A stretch of 64,000 nucleotides of DNA from Paraburkholderia sp. BL10I2N1 (GCF_004361815.1 NZ_SNWA01000001.1:3348001-3412000); one strand, 5' to 3'; numbered from the stretch's first letter, positions 17,173-26,140 are shown. A program made the numbers and translations. The notes: generated from the letters alone by a model not told the origin.

Positions 17173-17985
17173 ATGGAAATGGGCAAGGTCACTCTACTTA
17201 GCGCGGGTCCTGGTGACCTGGACCTCCTCACGATCAGGGCCACAAAGCTGCTGGCGACGGCCGATGTGGTGCTGCTCGACGATCTGGTCAATCCGGAGAT
17301 CGTCTCGTTCGCGCCGCAGGCTCGCGTGATACGGGTGGGCAAACGCGGCGGCTGCAAGTCGACACCACAGGCCTTCATCCAGCGCTTGACGTTGCGCTAC
17401 GCACGCGCCGGCCGCCACGTGGTACGCGTGAAAGGCGGCGACGCACTGCTGTTCGGACGCGCAGGGGAGGAACTGACGGGGCTTCGGTGTGCGCAGATTC
17501 CTGTCGAAATCGTCAACGGCATTTCGTCCGGATTCGCGGCGGCAGCGGGCCTTGGCATTTCGCTGACGCATCGCGATCATTGCCAGGGCGTGACGTTTGT
17601 CACGGCCCACCTGCGCGACGACAGCGAGCCGGACTGGGCGGCACTCGCCGCGACGGGCACGACGCTCGCCATCTACATGGGCATGAGCCGCATCGAGAGT
17701 CTGTGCGCTGCGCTGATGTCGGCCCTGCCAGGCTCCACACCTGCCGCGGTGGTTCAATTGGCCGGCACCGCAGACGAGCGGCACGTGCTCGCGAGACTCG
17801 ACACGATCGCCACGACCGCACGCGCAGCGGGCCTTGGCAGCCCGGCCGTCATTCTTGTCGGCAACGCGGTCGGCGAGGCGGCGGGGTTCGCAGTGAATGC
17901 GCCCATTGAGGATATGACGCACGAATTGCCGATCGAGTCCAACGTCGCGCGCTACGTACCCGAGGCGGTCCTGCGCAGCGCCTGA
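17173..17985 (+). CDS. cobA: Uroporphyrinogen-III C-methyltransferase
   Basis: A 270-residue SAM-dependent tetrapyrrole methylase. The N-terminal VTLLSAGPGDLDLLTIRA is the SAM-binding P-loop-like motif, VVRVKGGDALLFGRAGEE (about 82-99) is the second signature, and VEIVNGISSGFAAAAGLGISLTHRD the third. It converts uroporphyrinogen III to precorrin-2, the precursor of siroheme, the prosthetic group of NirB. There is no CysG-type dehydrogenase/chelatase domain, so the remaining siroheme steps must be encoded elsewhere. The ATG at 17173 follows AAGGGAATCACG. It is divergent from nirBD and shares a leader architecture with it. Confidence 0.93.
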   Translation: MEMGKVTLLSAGPGDLDLLTIRATKLLATADVVLLDDLVNPEIVSFAPQARVIRVGKRGGCKSTPQAFIQRLTLRYARAGRHVVRVKGGDALLFGRAGEELTGLRCAQIPVEIVNGISSGFAAAAGLGISLTHRDHCQGVTFVTAHLRDDSEPDWAALAATGTTLAIYMGMSRIESLCAALMSALPGSTPAAVVQLAGTADERHVLARLDTIATTARAAGLGSPAVILVGNAVGEAAGFAVNAPIEDMTHELPIESNVARYVPEAVLRSA

Positions 17986-18071
17986 GTAGCACCTCCCATG
18001 GCGGAATGCGCGTTGAGCAGGACGCAGGGGCATGGCGGCAGCGCGAGGCGTCGCGGCTTCTACGACGTCGA

Positions 18072-18464
18072 TTATTTGCCCGCGCCGGTCTCATTGACAC
18101 AACTGAGCAAAAGCTTGCTGCCTGGGGCGTTTCCAGCGCTCATCGTGGCGTTGTGGAATTCAGTGTCGTTGCAACGCCATTCGACAAACAGGTCCGTCCG
18201 GCATCGTGCAGCCGGTCGGCCGGAAGCCGGCCTTGCGAGTACGTACGGGCAGGTCCCGCGCCCATCGCACGCGCGAGCGAGTTCGCGAGTCGCATTGCCA
18301 CGCGGTGCTCCGCAGTTCCCGCCTTCGGTCGCAGACACGATCATGATCGTGCGCGTCTCTCCGGCTGCGCCAGCCGCGAGAGCCATCAAGAGCACGATCA
18401 GCGGGACGGGGCGGATATGCCTGACAAGGGCCGATAACGTGCCGCCCGGATAGCCGGTTTCCAT
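18072..18464 (-). CDS. Secreted cysteine-rich protein, SUEL/galactose-lectin-like pattern
   Basis: A predicted 130-residue protein. After a short N-terminus comes a hydrophobic signal segment (VPLIVLLMALAAGAAG, about residues 19-34) with cleavage likely near Ala-Gly-Glu. The mature part has six cysteines in the order GGNC, RACDG, TCPY, ARCRT, EWRC, LLSC. The ARACDGRGTC...FVEWRC spacing resembles rhamnose/galactose-binding (SUEL) lectin-like domains. I chose the ATG at 18464, with GGAGG 10 nt upstream. It lies 77 bp downstream of the ECF sigma gene on the same strand and may be part of its regulon. The function is unknown. Confidence 0.6.
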   Translation of the reverse strand: METGYPGGTLSALVRHIRPVPLIVLLMALAAGAAGETRTIMIVSATEGGNCGAPRGNATRELARACDGRGTCPYVLARPASGRPAARCRTDLFVEWRCNDTEFHNATMSAGNAPGSKLLLSCVNETGAGK

Positions 18465-18541
18465 GTTCACCGCGCCTCCCTGGCTAACAGCGTACATCCA
18501 GATCGCACCCGAGGTGCACGCAACCCAGCCAGCCGGGCGCA

Positions 18542-19249
18542 CTAACGCCCGCCGTCGCGGCGGCGCTCGGTGGCCAGCCGCGACAGTACCCGCGCGACCA
18601 CCCGGTCGCATTGCGAGCCGCCGAACTCGAACAGGTCGCGCTCGGCGAGATCGATCTCCTTCGCCAGTGATTCGCGCAGCAGGCTCTTCGCCCGGAAATG
18701 CCGGCTGCGCACCGTTGCTTCCGGGATGTCGAGACACCGCGCGGCGTCCTGAATGCTCATTTCTTCGATTGAGCGCAGCACAAAGACGATGCGGAAAGCT
18801 TCCGGCAAGTCGTCCAGCTTGCGCTCGAGCAAAGCACGCATTTCGCCGCGAGCCGCTGCGTTGTCGGGAGTACCGGAATCGTGGGCGGTCATTTCATCAA
18901 GATCGACAGGAACGCTTGAATCCACCATGGGAATCACATTCTGACGCCGTGCCTCGCGGCGCAGGCGGCCAAAGCATTCATTGAGCACCAGCCGTGTCAG
19001 CCAGGTGAAGAGGGCAGCGTCGCCGCGAAACTGTCCGATTGATCTGTACGCTGACAGATACGCTTCCTGCAGCGCGTCTTCCGCTTCGGCGTCGTTGCGC
19101 AGCGCGCCGCGCGCAAGACGATACAGGCGCCGGTTATACCGGCGCATCAGCAGTTCGAACGCGGAGTGATCTCCCGCGACAATGCGTCGGACGATCGAGA
19201 GGTCATCGTCCGCAGGGGACACGCTTTTTGTTACGGCGCCGTCGGTCAT
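18542..19249 (-). CDS. ECF (sigma-70 family) RNA polymerase sigma factor
   Basis: A 235-residue sigma factor. Region 2 is AFELLMRRYNRRLYRLARGALRNDAEAEDALQEAYLSAYRSIGQFRGDAALFTWLTRL in outline, with the DALQEAYL core. Region 4 is FVLRSIEEMSIQDAARCLDIPEATVRSRHFRAK. There is a C-terminal extension containing FGGSQCDRVV. It should direct RNA polymerase to an extracytoplasmic-stress regulon. The start is the ATG at 19249, preceded by AAAGG. No adjacent anti-sigma gene is recognisable; the downstream neighbour is a secreted Cys-rich protein. Confidence 0.88.
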   Translation of the reverse strand: MTDGAVTKSVSPADDDLSIVRRIVAGDHSAFELLMRRYNRRLYRLARGALRNDAEAEDALQEAYLSAYRSIGQFRGDAALFTWLTRLVLNECFGRLRREARRQNVIPMVDSSVPVDLDEMTAHDSGTPDNAAARGEMRALLERKLDDLPEAFRIVFVLRSIEEMSIQDAARCLDIPEATVRSRHFRAKSLLRESLAKEIDLAERDLFEFGGSQCDRVVARVLSRLATERRRDGGR

Positions 19250-19414
19250 ACAGCCTTTATTCATCCTGTGACGCTTCCCGGGTAATGGCTGAGCGTTCGG
19301 CTGACCTGCGCGGTCCAGGGCCAAACCAATCGCTCATACGGAGTTGGATGTCACGTCACGAAGGGTTGTTCCTGCCGTTGAAGGCCGCCGGGGCACGATA
19401 TAGATTGCCGGGCA

Positions 19415-19459
19415 GCCGGGCACTGAGCCGCGCACTGAACCGGGCACTGAGCCGGGCGG
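19415..19459. repeat. 12-bp tandem repeat upstream of the ECF gene
   Basis: GCCGGGCACTGA, GCCGCGCACTGA, ACCGGGCACTGA and a partial fourth copy follow in tandem. They lie in a 303-bp stretch (19250-19552) that otherwise shows no gene. Confidence 0.7.
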
Positions 19460-19552
19460 AATGAGCGTATCGGACCGGGATCGCGACGCATGGCCGGGAC
19501 CGCTCGTCGGCGCCCGACCTGCCGGATATCGGTTATCGCGTCGCAGACACCA

Positions 19553-19795
19553 TCACTGGCGGCGCTGCTCGAACTGACGTTCGAGCACGTCCGCCATTTT
19601 TCGCAGGATGTCGGGCAATAGCAGTTGCGCGTCGAACGATCCAGCGATTGAATATCCGGACCCGGACTCGCCACCGATGATGACGACGGCGACACATCTC
19701 GCATCCGTCGACTGCCGGACGTTGTCGCAAATACGGTCGAACAGCCCGGCCGACTCACCGTCGGCCATGACCTCTGGAACATGCCTGTATGTCAT
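19553..19795 (-). CDS. Hypothetical 80-residue protein
   Basis: I do not recognise the family. The ATG at 19795 has a strong GGAGGAGCGG ribosome binding site. The protein is soluble-looking, with a beta-strand-rich centre [21 protein letters not shown] and a C-terminal helix [18 protein letters not shown], so it could be a small alpha/beta protein. The same frame is open upstream with coding-like third-position GC through the Lys6 tract. It may therefore have been joined to, or overlap, the frameshifted membrane gene upstream. Confidence 0.6.
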   Translation of the reverse strand: MTYRHVPEVMADGESAGLFDRICDNVRQSTDARCVAVVIIGGESGSGYSIAGSFDAQLLLPDILRKMADVLERQFEQRRQ

Positions 19796-19837
19796 CCGCT
19801 CCTCCGTGAGCCATGCCGCGGGTGTGTCAGGTTCGCT

Positions 19838-19855
19838 CTTCTTCTTCTTCTTCTT
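19838..19855. repeat. (CTT)6 trinucleotide repeat
   Basis: Six perfect CTT units. On the minus strand they encode six consecutive lysines in the frame shared with the 80-residue protein. Slippage by whole units would keep that frame. Confidence 0.8.
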
Positions 19856-20160
19856 CAGCAGGAGTCGGCCGCTGCGGATCCACACGCGCGGGCAGACGAC
19901 AAAGCCCGGCGGTGGATCGCCCGTCGCGAAGAATGTGTTGCGCGACGGATGACGACCTCGACCGGACGCTGGTCCGAAAGCCGCCGGTCCAGTCGTGCCG
20001 GGCGTGAGGGTTCTTTCACCTCGTCCTTGCCAAGATACGCGTACCGGCCGTCTTGCGCACCTTTGAGCATGACATCGTCGGAAAGGAAGCGCGCGATCAG
20101 ACAGGTGGCCAGCGCGCCAAAGCCGAGCGCACCGATCGAAGCGGCGATGATGAATGGCAT
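19855..20160 (-). CDS. Small membrane-anchored protein, probably frameshifted
   Basis: A 101-residue ORF beginning [26 protein letters not shown], a single N-terminal membrane helix, then a cytoplasmic tail [15 protein letters not shown]. Up to [11 protein letters not shown] (about residue 77) codon use looks normal. Beyond that the frame becomes Arg/Ser-rich with poor third-position GC. The adjacent frame reads [26 protein letters not shown] with strong GC3, so a one-base frameshift near 19930-19945 (natural or an assembly error) is likely. The function is unknown. It is divergent from the broken LysR gene. Confidence 0.5.
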   Translation of the reverse strand: MPFIIAASIGALGFGALATCLIARFLSDDVMLKGAQDGRYAYLGKDEVKEPSRPARLDRRLSDQRPVEVVIRRATHSSRRAIHRRALSSARACGSAAADSC

Positions 20161-20210
20161 GTCGAGTCCTGTCGGTTTTCCGCCGATTGTGAGGGTAGGT
20201 GCTTATATAG

Positions 20211-20251
20211 TCCAAGACGGGTTTGGAATAGACTCGATAAGAAAATCTTAT
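20211..20251. promoter_or_regulatory. LysR-type operator dyads
   Basis: ATAAG-AAAAT-CTTAT at 20237-20251 is a perfect dyad of T-N11-A form, the classic LysR box. TCCAA-N7-TTGGA at 20211-20227 is a second perfect dyad. Both lie between the divergent small membrane gene and the LysR gene, as expected for an autoregulated LysR pair. Confidence 0.55.
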
Positions 20252-20260
20252 GAAAAGACT

Positions 20261-21175
20261 TTGATACTTCGTCATATTCGCTATCTGCTCGCGGTGGCCG
20301 AGCATCGCAACTTCACACGTGCGGCCGATAGCCTGCATATTTCGCAGCCCGCGCTTTCGCAGTAGATTCGCCAGTTGGAGAACGATCTCGGTGGCGTGCT
20401 GTTCGACCGGAGTGGCCGGGCGGTGCGGCTCACGGATTTTGGAAGCGCCTACATCGAATATGCGCGCCGCGCGCTATTGGACCTCGAGGCGGGGCAGCGT
20501 GCCTTGCACGATGTCCGGGATCTGTCGCGCGGACAGCTAAGGCTCGCTTTCACGCCAACCTTCACCGAATACCTGGTGACGCCGGTCATCGATCAGTTCC
20601 ATTCGGCGCATCCCCACATCGCTATCGAGATGACAGAAATGTCGCTGGACGCCATCGAAAGTGGCCTGGGCGGCGATCGCTTCGATCTGGCGATCGGATT
20701 CACGGATATCCGGTCGGACGATATCGAGGTGGAAGCTTTGTTTCCGGAACGGATGACGCTGGTCGTGAGTGCCAGTCATCCGGTCGTGGCAGAGCGCACG
20801 CCCATCGCGTCCTCGCGACTGGCAACATGGCCTCTGGCGCTGCTCAGCGGTCAGTTCGTGTTCCGCTTCTACGTCGACGCCTACTTTGCGTCGCAGGGGA
20901 TCAAGCCCAACGTGGCAATAGAGGCGAACTCGATCAGTGCGGTGCTCAAGATCGTGAGCAGAGGGAAGGTGGCGACGCTCCTTCCCAGTGCCATGCAATA
21001 CGAGCATCGAGATCTGAAATACATAGCGCTCGAGCCGGCCATTCCGGCGCGAACCGTGGCGCTGCTCAGGCGCAAAGGCGCGTACCGGACCGCGGCTGCT
21101 ACGGCGTTTTCCGCCATGCTGAAAGAGATGCTGGAGGAGGGCGCGTTGTCGTCGCTGTCGGCTTTTGCTCGCTGA
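20261..21175 (+). pseudogene. LysR-family regulator interrupted by an amber codon (CynR-like)
   Basis: The frame from TTG at 20261 reads [32 protein letters not shown], then TAG (20363-20365), then IRQLENDLGGVLFDRSGRAVRLTDFG and a complete effector-binding domain. In the family the motif is SQQIRQLE, so TAG replaces CAG, a single C-to-T change inside the helix-turn-helix region. The rest of the gene has no other disruption. An ATG at 20375 could restart translation, but it would lack the DNA-binding helix. Without suppression the product cannot bind DNA. The N-terminal pattern is most like CynR-type regulators. Confidence 0.8.
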
Positions 21176-21356
21176 GTGAGCCGGACAGCGCGGCTGCCGG
21201 CTCGCTACCCGGTTTGCCACGCACGTGCACCTGTCACGTCGCCATCGACTGTCACCACGCGTCGGGCCCGGCCTGCCGGTTTCGATCACAGTGCAGCATC
21301 GTGGCAGGCATCGAACCCGCTAATAACCCATGCCCGCGACGCAACCCGCACACCCG

Positions 21357-23414
21357 CTATGACGTCGAGGCGTCTTCGCGGTTCTTGTGCTGCGACGCCA
21401 GCGACTCCTGCTGGGCAGTGGGCACCGGGTCATAGTGGCTGAGCTGGATACTGTAATTGCCGTGGCCCCCCGCGATGGCGTTCAGGCGCGACTGATAGTC
21501 GTTGAGTTCGGATAGTGGCACCTGTCCTGCAACGACCACAGCATTTCCGGCGACCGGCCGGGCGCCGTGGACCTGTCCGCGCCTCGTGGACAGGTCGCCG
21601 ATGATGTCGCCCATCGTCGGTTCGGGCGTCATCACCTCGATATCCACGATAGGTTCGAGCACGATTGGCTGCGCTTTAAGCACGGCATCGATGAAGGCCT
21701 TGCGTCCGGCCGTGACGAAAGCCACTTCCTTGGAATCGACCGAGTGGCTCTTGCCATCGAACACGGTGACGCGCACGTCCTGCATCGGGAAACCGGCAAG
21801 CGGCCCGCTCTCGATCACCTGGAGGATGCCCTTTTCGACGGCGGGAATGAACTGGCCGGGAATGGCGCCGCCCTTGACGGCGTCGACGAACTCGAATCCG
21901 CCGCCGCGCGGCAGCGGCTCCACGCGCAGCATCACTTCACCGAACTGCCCGGCACCGCCAGTCTGCTTCTTGTGGCGGCAATGCCCCTCGGCCCGGCCAC
22001 CGATCGTTTCCCGATAGGCAATCTTCGGAGGTCGCGTCACGACATCGAGCTTGTACTGATCGGACAGGCGCTCCAGCATGTAGCGCAGGTGCAACTCACC
22101 CAGGCCCCGCACAACGGTCTCGTTGGTGCCGACCGGGTGTTCGACCCGCAGGCACGGGTCTTCCGCCGTCAGCTTTTGCAGGATCTCCCAGAGACGCTGT
22201 TCGTTGCCCCGGCGTGCCGGCTCGATTGCGAGGCCGTAAATGGACGTAGGGAAGTCGAGCGGGGTCAGATGGATGTTGCCGTCCTCGGGTGCGTCGTGTA
22301 ACACGGCATCGAAGCCGATCTCATCGACCTTGGCCACGGCGCAGATATCGCCGGGGCCGGCTCGCTGGACCTCCACGTGTTCCTTACCCTGCAACAACAA
22401 CAGATGCGCGACCCTGAACGGCTGCCGCCTGTCGCCGATATAGAGCTGGCTATCGCGCACGATCGTGCCCTGATGGATGCGAAACACGGCCATCTTGCCG
22501 ATATAGGGGTCCATCACGATCTTGAAGGTGTGCGCGAGGACGTGCTTGTCGGCGACGGGTTCGGCGCGCACGACCTCCCGGCGGCCGTCGACATCGCGAT
22601 AGAAGAGGGGCGGATTGCCTTCCAGCGGATTGGGCAGGAGTCTGACGAACACGTCGAGCAGTTCCGCGATACCCGTGCCGTTGGCCGCGGACGTGAAGCA
22701 GATCGGTACCAGGTGACCTTCGCGCAGCGCCCGCTCGAAGGGCTCGTGCAACTGCTCCGGGCTGATGGCCTCGCCCTGTTCCAGGTAAAGCTCCATCAAG
22801 GCCGGATCGATCTCGATCACCTGATCGATCAAGGCATCGTGCACCGCCGCAACAGACAGGAAATCGGCCTCGCCGGCAGGGTTGAAGAAGCAGTCCACCA
22901 CCTGACGGCCTTGCTGCGCGGGCAGGTTGATGGGCAGGCATCCCTTGCCGAAGATCTCCTGGATTTGCGTCAACAGCCCCGGAAGGTCGACCTTCTCGCC
23001 GTCGATGCCGTTCACGATGATCATTCTGCACAGCTTGCGTTCGGCCGCCCAGGCCATCATGCGCCGGGTGGTCATTTCGATGCCGGTCTGCGCATTGATG
23101 ACGACGGCGGCTGTCTCGACGGCGGGCAGGGCGCTGATCGAGGGCCCGGAAAAGTCAGGATAGCCGGGCGTATCGAGCAGATAGATGCGTGTGTCGCGGT
23201 AATGCAGGTGGGCGACGGAGGAGTTGAGCGAGTGCTGATATTTACGCTCGAGCGCGTCGAAATCGCAGACGGTGGTGCCACGTTCCACGCTGCCGGGCGC
23301 GTGGATCGCGCCGCCCTGATGCAGCAGCGCTTCGGCAAGCGATGTCTTGCCGCATCCGGCATGCCCGACGAGGGCAATCGTACGGATGGCTTCGGGGCTG
23401 TAACCCATGGTCAC
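21357..23414 (-). CDS. Elongation factor G-like GTPase (paralogue)
   Basis: A 685-residue translational GTPase. G1 is GHAGCGKTS (17-25), G3 is DTPGYPDF (from residue 81), and the G4 position reads NGID instead of NKxD. EF-G domains II-V follow (RVEHPVGTNETVVRGLGELHL; the domain IV region FEFVDAVKGGAIPGQFIPAVEKGI). The sequence is typical of the EF-G-like class that lacks clear translocase function, and the altered G4 suggests changed nucleotide specificity or affinity. It stands alone without the str operon partners (rpsL, rpsG, tuf), so it is an accessory paralogue of fusA. Confidence 0.85.
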   Translation of the reverse strand: MTMGYSPEAIRTIALVGHAGCGKTSLAEALLHQGGAIHAPGSVERGTTVCDFDALERKYQHSLNSSVAHLHYRDTRIYLLDTPGYPDFSGPSISALPAVETAAVVINAQTGIEMTTRRMMAWAAERKLCRMIIVNGIDGEKVDLPGLLTQIQEIFGKGCLPINLPAQQGRQVVDCFFNPAGEADFLSVAAVHDALIDQVIEIDPALMELYLEQGEAISPEQLHEPFERALREGHLVPICFTSAANGTGIAELLDVFVRLLPNPLEGNPPLFYRDVDGRREVVRAEPVADKHVLAHTFKIVMDPYIGKMAVFRIHQGTIVRDSQLYIGDRRQPFRVAHLLLLQGKEHVEVQRAGPGDICAVAKVDEIGFDAVLHDAPEDGNIHLTPLDFPTSIYGLAIEPARRGNEQRLWEILQKLTAEDPCLRVEHPVGTNETVVRGLGELHLRYMLERLSDQYKLDVVTRPPKIAYRETIGGRAEGHCRHKKQTGGAGQFGEVMLRVEPLPRGGGFEFVDAVKGGAIPGQFIPAVEKGILQVIESGPLAGFPMQDVRVTVFDGKSHSVDSKEVAFVTAGRKAFIDAVLKAQPIVLEPIVDIEVMTPEPTMGDIIGDLSTRRGQVHGARPVAGNAVVVAGQVPLSELNDYQSRLNAIAGGHGNYSIQLSHYDPVPTAQQESLASQHKNREDASTS

Positions 23415-23710
23415 CCTCGCGCAGTAATGGATGTGGGGCCATTATTGGTGAAAATGAACCCATGTGCCATACCGGACTGATTCGTACGACTTGTGATGTC
23501 TCGTCGAAGAGGGACAGGTCGGCATGCTGGCAGCCCGATGTATGGCGATTTACAGGGCTCCTGCGCGCATGAGGCCGACACAAAGAGATGACCGTGACCG
23601 ATCGATTTCCCGGGTTCATCTCGACTTGCCGCGCGACTTCGTCAGATACCCGACACGGCCTTCGGTGCTAATCTGGTGATGGCGACTTGCCCGGTCATTG
23701 GGAGAACGCG

Positions 23711-23869
23711 ATGTCATCCGTCCCATCCAGCAAACCCGTCGCGCCGTCCGCGCCGCAAAACAAACCACCCCCTGGTGCAGCGCCGCAAACCAGCTCACCG
23801 GTTCCAGACGCGGATAAAGCCGAGCCGGTGCCGCATGAGCGCCCGCCAGTCCGCTCGGACGATAACTGA
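23711..23869 (+). CDS. Small proline-rich hypothetical protein
   Basis: A 52-residue ORF with GGGAGAACGCG before its ATG. It is rich in Pro, Ala and Ser with acidic residues (PPPGAAPQTSSPVPDADKAEP), so probably disordered, and has no signal peptide or membrane segment. No family is recognised. It is supported only by the ribosome binding site and composition. Confidence 0.4.
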   Translation: MSSVPSSKPVAPSAPQNKPPPGAAPQTSSPVPDADKAEPVPHERPPVRSDDN

Positions 23870-24008
23870 CTGACCCGCAAGGCTGCTGCGAGCCGGCACT
23901 CATCGACCTCGTTGGGCGTCGAGTCACTGCGAGCGGCGGCCTGGGGCGGGAAGCGCGCGGTATCGCCGGATACCGTTACTTTCCGCAACGCAGCGAGCGT
24001 GACGGGAA

Positions 24009-25748
24009 ATGAGGCGCAGGATTCTATTCGCCGTCGTGATCGCCGTGGCGTCAGGAGAGTGCATGTCTGTGGACGTGGCGAGTGCGTGTTCTCCGGCGTT
24101 ATCCGAGGTCGATGTCGAACATGGCTTCAGGGTGCAGGTTGACTGCGGACTGCCCACTGGAACCGTCAGCGGTCTTTCGAACCGATTGACCCGCGCGGCG
24201 AAGGGCGCCGCACTCTCCGATGCCCAGAGAGTCTCGCTCGCAAGGGCGGCCAACGTGATGCTGGGTTCGGTACCGATGCCGTCGGGCGGCATGCAGCACA
24301 AGACCGATGTGGCACTGGCCAACATCGAACCGCTCATCGAAAGTCTCGCCGTGAAACTCAGGACGCAGCCCGACACGGATCCGGTTGCCGCGGCGCACAC
24401 GTGGAACGCGCGCTACAGGGATCTGCTGCACAGGGCATCGATCAGGCGAAGTTCGAATCCTTTGGAGTCGCAGATCGGCGACGCGCTCGATCGTATCGAT
24501 CTGGCGCGGGCCTCGACGCTGATGTCCAGCCTGCTCGCCGAGCAACAGACGACCACGAAGGCGGTCGCCGCCCGATACTACGACGCTGCACAAATCGAGG
24601 TGCTGCGCTTCAGGCCACAGAGTGCGCTGCCGTATCTGGAAAAGGCTTACGCCCTGCAACCTGAAGACACAGACATTGCAACGGCATTGGCCGACACCCT
24701 GCAGGAGCAACGCGAGCCTGAACGGGCGGAGCCGGTTTATCGCATGCTGCGCTCGCGTTACGAGGCGCTGGCGCGCGAAAAGCCCGCCACCTACCAGCCC
24801 GAAGTCGCGCGCACGTTCGACAGGCTAGGCAACGTCTACGTTGCGTTGCAGCGACCGAAGGAGGCGGAGGCCGCCTGGCTGCGCGCGCTGGAGATCTACT
24901 GGGCACTGGCGCGAGAAAGCCCGGCCACGTACGGACCTGCCGTTGCGCAAACGTTCGACAACCTGGGGGCCCTGTACCGCGACACCCGGCGCATGAAAGA
25001 GGCAACCGATGCCTACAGCGAAGCACTGGACATCGATCGGGCGCTGGCCTCTCGCGATCCCGCCACGTACCGGCCCGACATGGCGACGACGCTCAACGAC
25101 CTCGCCATCCTCTACGGCGCCGCACAGCGCACGGGCGAGGCGGAAAAGGCGTATCTGGAGGCGTTGGACATCCAGCGAGCCCTCGTGCACGACAACCCCG
25201 CCGCGTGGCGTCCTGCGCTCGCCCGTACGCTCAATAACCTCGGGAATCTCTACAGCGCGATGCAACGGCTTCAGGAAGCGGAGCATGCCTATCAGGAAGC
25301 GCTGGCGATCCGCCAGCAGCTCGTCCGCGCGAGCCCCGCGCTCTACCAGCCGGATGTGGCGCGCACGCTCAGCAATCTCGGCGTGCTCTACCGTGTCACG
25401 CAACGCCCGAAGCAGGCGCAGCAGGCTTACCAGGAAGCGTTGCAGATCTATCGCGCGCTCGCGCGGGAAAGCCCGGCTGTCTACCTGCCGGACGAAGCGC
25501 GGACACTGAACAATCTGGGCGTCCTCTACAGCCACACGCAGCGGCCACGTGAGGCGGAAGATGCCTACCGGCACGCGCTGGACCTTTACCGGACCCTGTC
25601 GCAGGATAACCCGGTGGCCTACCGGCAGGACGAAGCGCGGACCCTCGCTAACCTGAGCGGGCTTTACAGCCAGACCCAACGGCCACGCGAAGCGGAGGAG
25701 GCGAAGCGGGAAGCAACCCGGCTGCTCGATACCACGCGCGTGCCGTAG
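24009..25748 (+). CDS. Secreted TPR-repeat protein
   Basis: A 579-residue protein with a hydrophobic N-terminus (MRRRILFAVVIAVASGECMS) that looks like a signal peptide, possibly a lipoprotein-type one. Residues 150-250 hold degenerate TPRs. Residues about 265-577 contain seven near-regular 46-residue units with the pattern VARTLNNLGNLYSAMQR-x-EAEHAYQEALAI and a loop ARESPATYQPD. This is the kinesin-light-chain/TPR_10-like form, with a Pro-Ala-x-Tyr loop between helices. Such arrays bind partner proteins. No enzyme domain is present and the partner is unknown. It stands alone upstream of the CDGSH gene. Confidence 0.8.
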   Translation: MRRRILFAVVIAVASGECMSVDVASACSPALSEVDVEHGFRVQVDCGLPTGTVSGLSNRLTRAAKGAALSDAQRVSLARAANVMLGSVPMPSGGMQHKTDVALANIEPLIESLAVKLRTQPDTDPVAAAHTWNARYRDLLHRASIRRSSNPLESQIGDALDRIDLARASTLMSSLLAEQQTTTKAVAARYYDAAQIEVLRFRPQSALPYLEKAYALQPEDTDIATALADTLQEQREPERAEPVYRMLRSRYEALAREKPATYQPEVARTFDRLGNVYVALQRPKEAEAAWLRALEIYWALARESPATYGPAVAQTFDNLGALYRDTRRMKEATDAYSEALDIDRALASRDPATYRPDMATTLNDLAILYGAAQRTGEAEKAYLEALDIQRALVHDNPAAWRPALARTLNNLGNLYSAMQRLQEAEHAYQEALAIRQQLVRASPALYQPDVARTLSNLGVLYRVTQRPKQAQQAYQEALQIYRALARESPAVYLPDEARTLNNLGVLYSHTQRPREAEDAYRHALDLYRTLSQDNPVAYRQDEARTLANLSGLYSQTQRPREAEEAKREATRLLDTTRVP

Positions 25749-25894
25749 ATCAGACGACGATGCTTCGATGCCGTGATCGTGTGGCGCATGTTCGCGCACC
25801 ATCGGATGTAGACTGAAACGGCACCACTTGCCGGGTTGCCACGCCGGATGTCCCTACCATGCGCGGGCCCGCGATCCATACATCGGAGGCGCAA

Positions 25895-26116
25895 ATGGCA
25901 ACGATCATTACCCCACGGAACGACGGCCCGTACCATATCAAGGGCGACTTCAGGATCATGACCCAGGGCGGTAAGGAGATCGAACCGGGCAAGGACGAAG
26001 TCTGGTTGTGCCGATGCGGCCAATCACAGAACAAGCCGTTCTGCGATGGTTCGCACAGGAAGGCCGAGTTCAGGAACAACCTGGACGACACACCGCAGCA
26101 AGCTCAAACGCCCTGA
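25895..26116 (+). CDS. CDGSH iron-sulfur domain protein
   Basis: A 73-residue protein with the signature CRCGQSQNKPFCDGSH: three Cys and one His that ligate a [2Fe-2S] cluster, as in mitoNEET-type domains. The N-terminal DGPYHIKGDFRI matches bacterial single-CDGSH proteins. CGGAGGCGCAA lies before the ATG at 25895; an upstream in-frame ATG at 25859 lacks a site. A role in cytoplasmic electron transfer or Fe-S handling is inferred from the family. It is convergent with prpF, 24 bp apart. Confidence 0.9.
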   Translation: MATIITPRNDGPYHIKGDFRIMTQGGKEIEPGKDEVWLCRCGQSQNKPFCDGSHRKAEFRNNLDDTPQQAQTP

Positions 26117-26140
26117 CGCATCCCGGGTCGCTAACCCGCC

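Noticed and set aside
14037..17201. Long plus-strand frames opposite nirB
   Set aside because: Antisense shadows; the minus strand has every NirB domain and cysteine motif, and the frames would run through the regulatory region.
19415..19459. 12-bp tandem repeats considered as a CRISPR-like or iteron array
   Set aside because: The units are contiguous with no spacers, too few and too short, and there is no replication or cas gene nearby.
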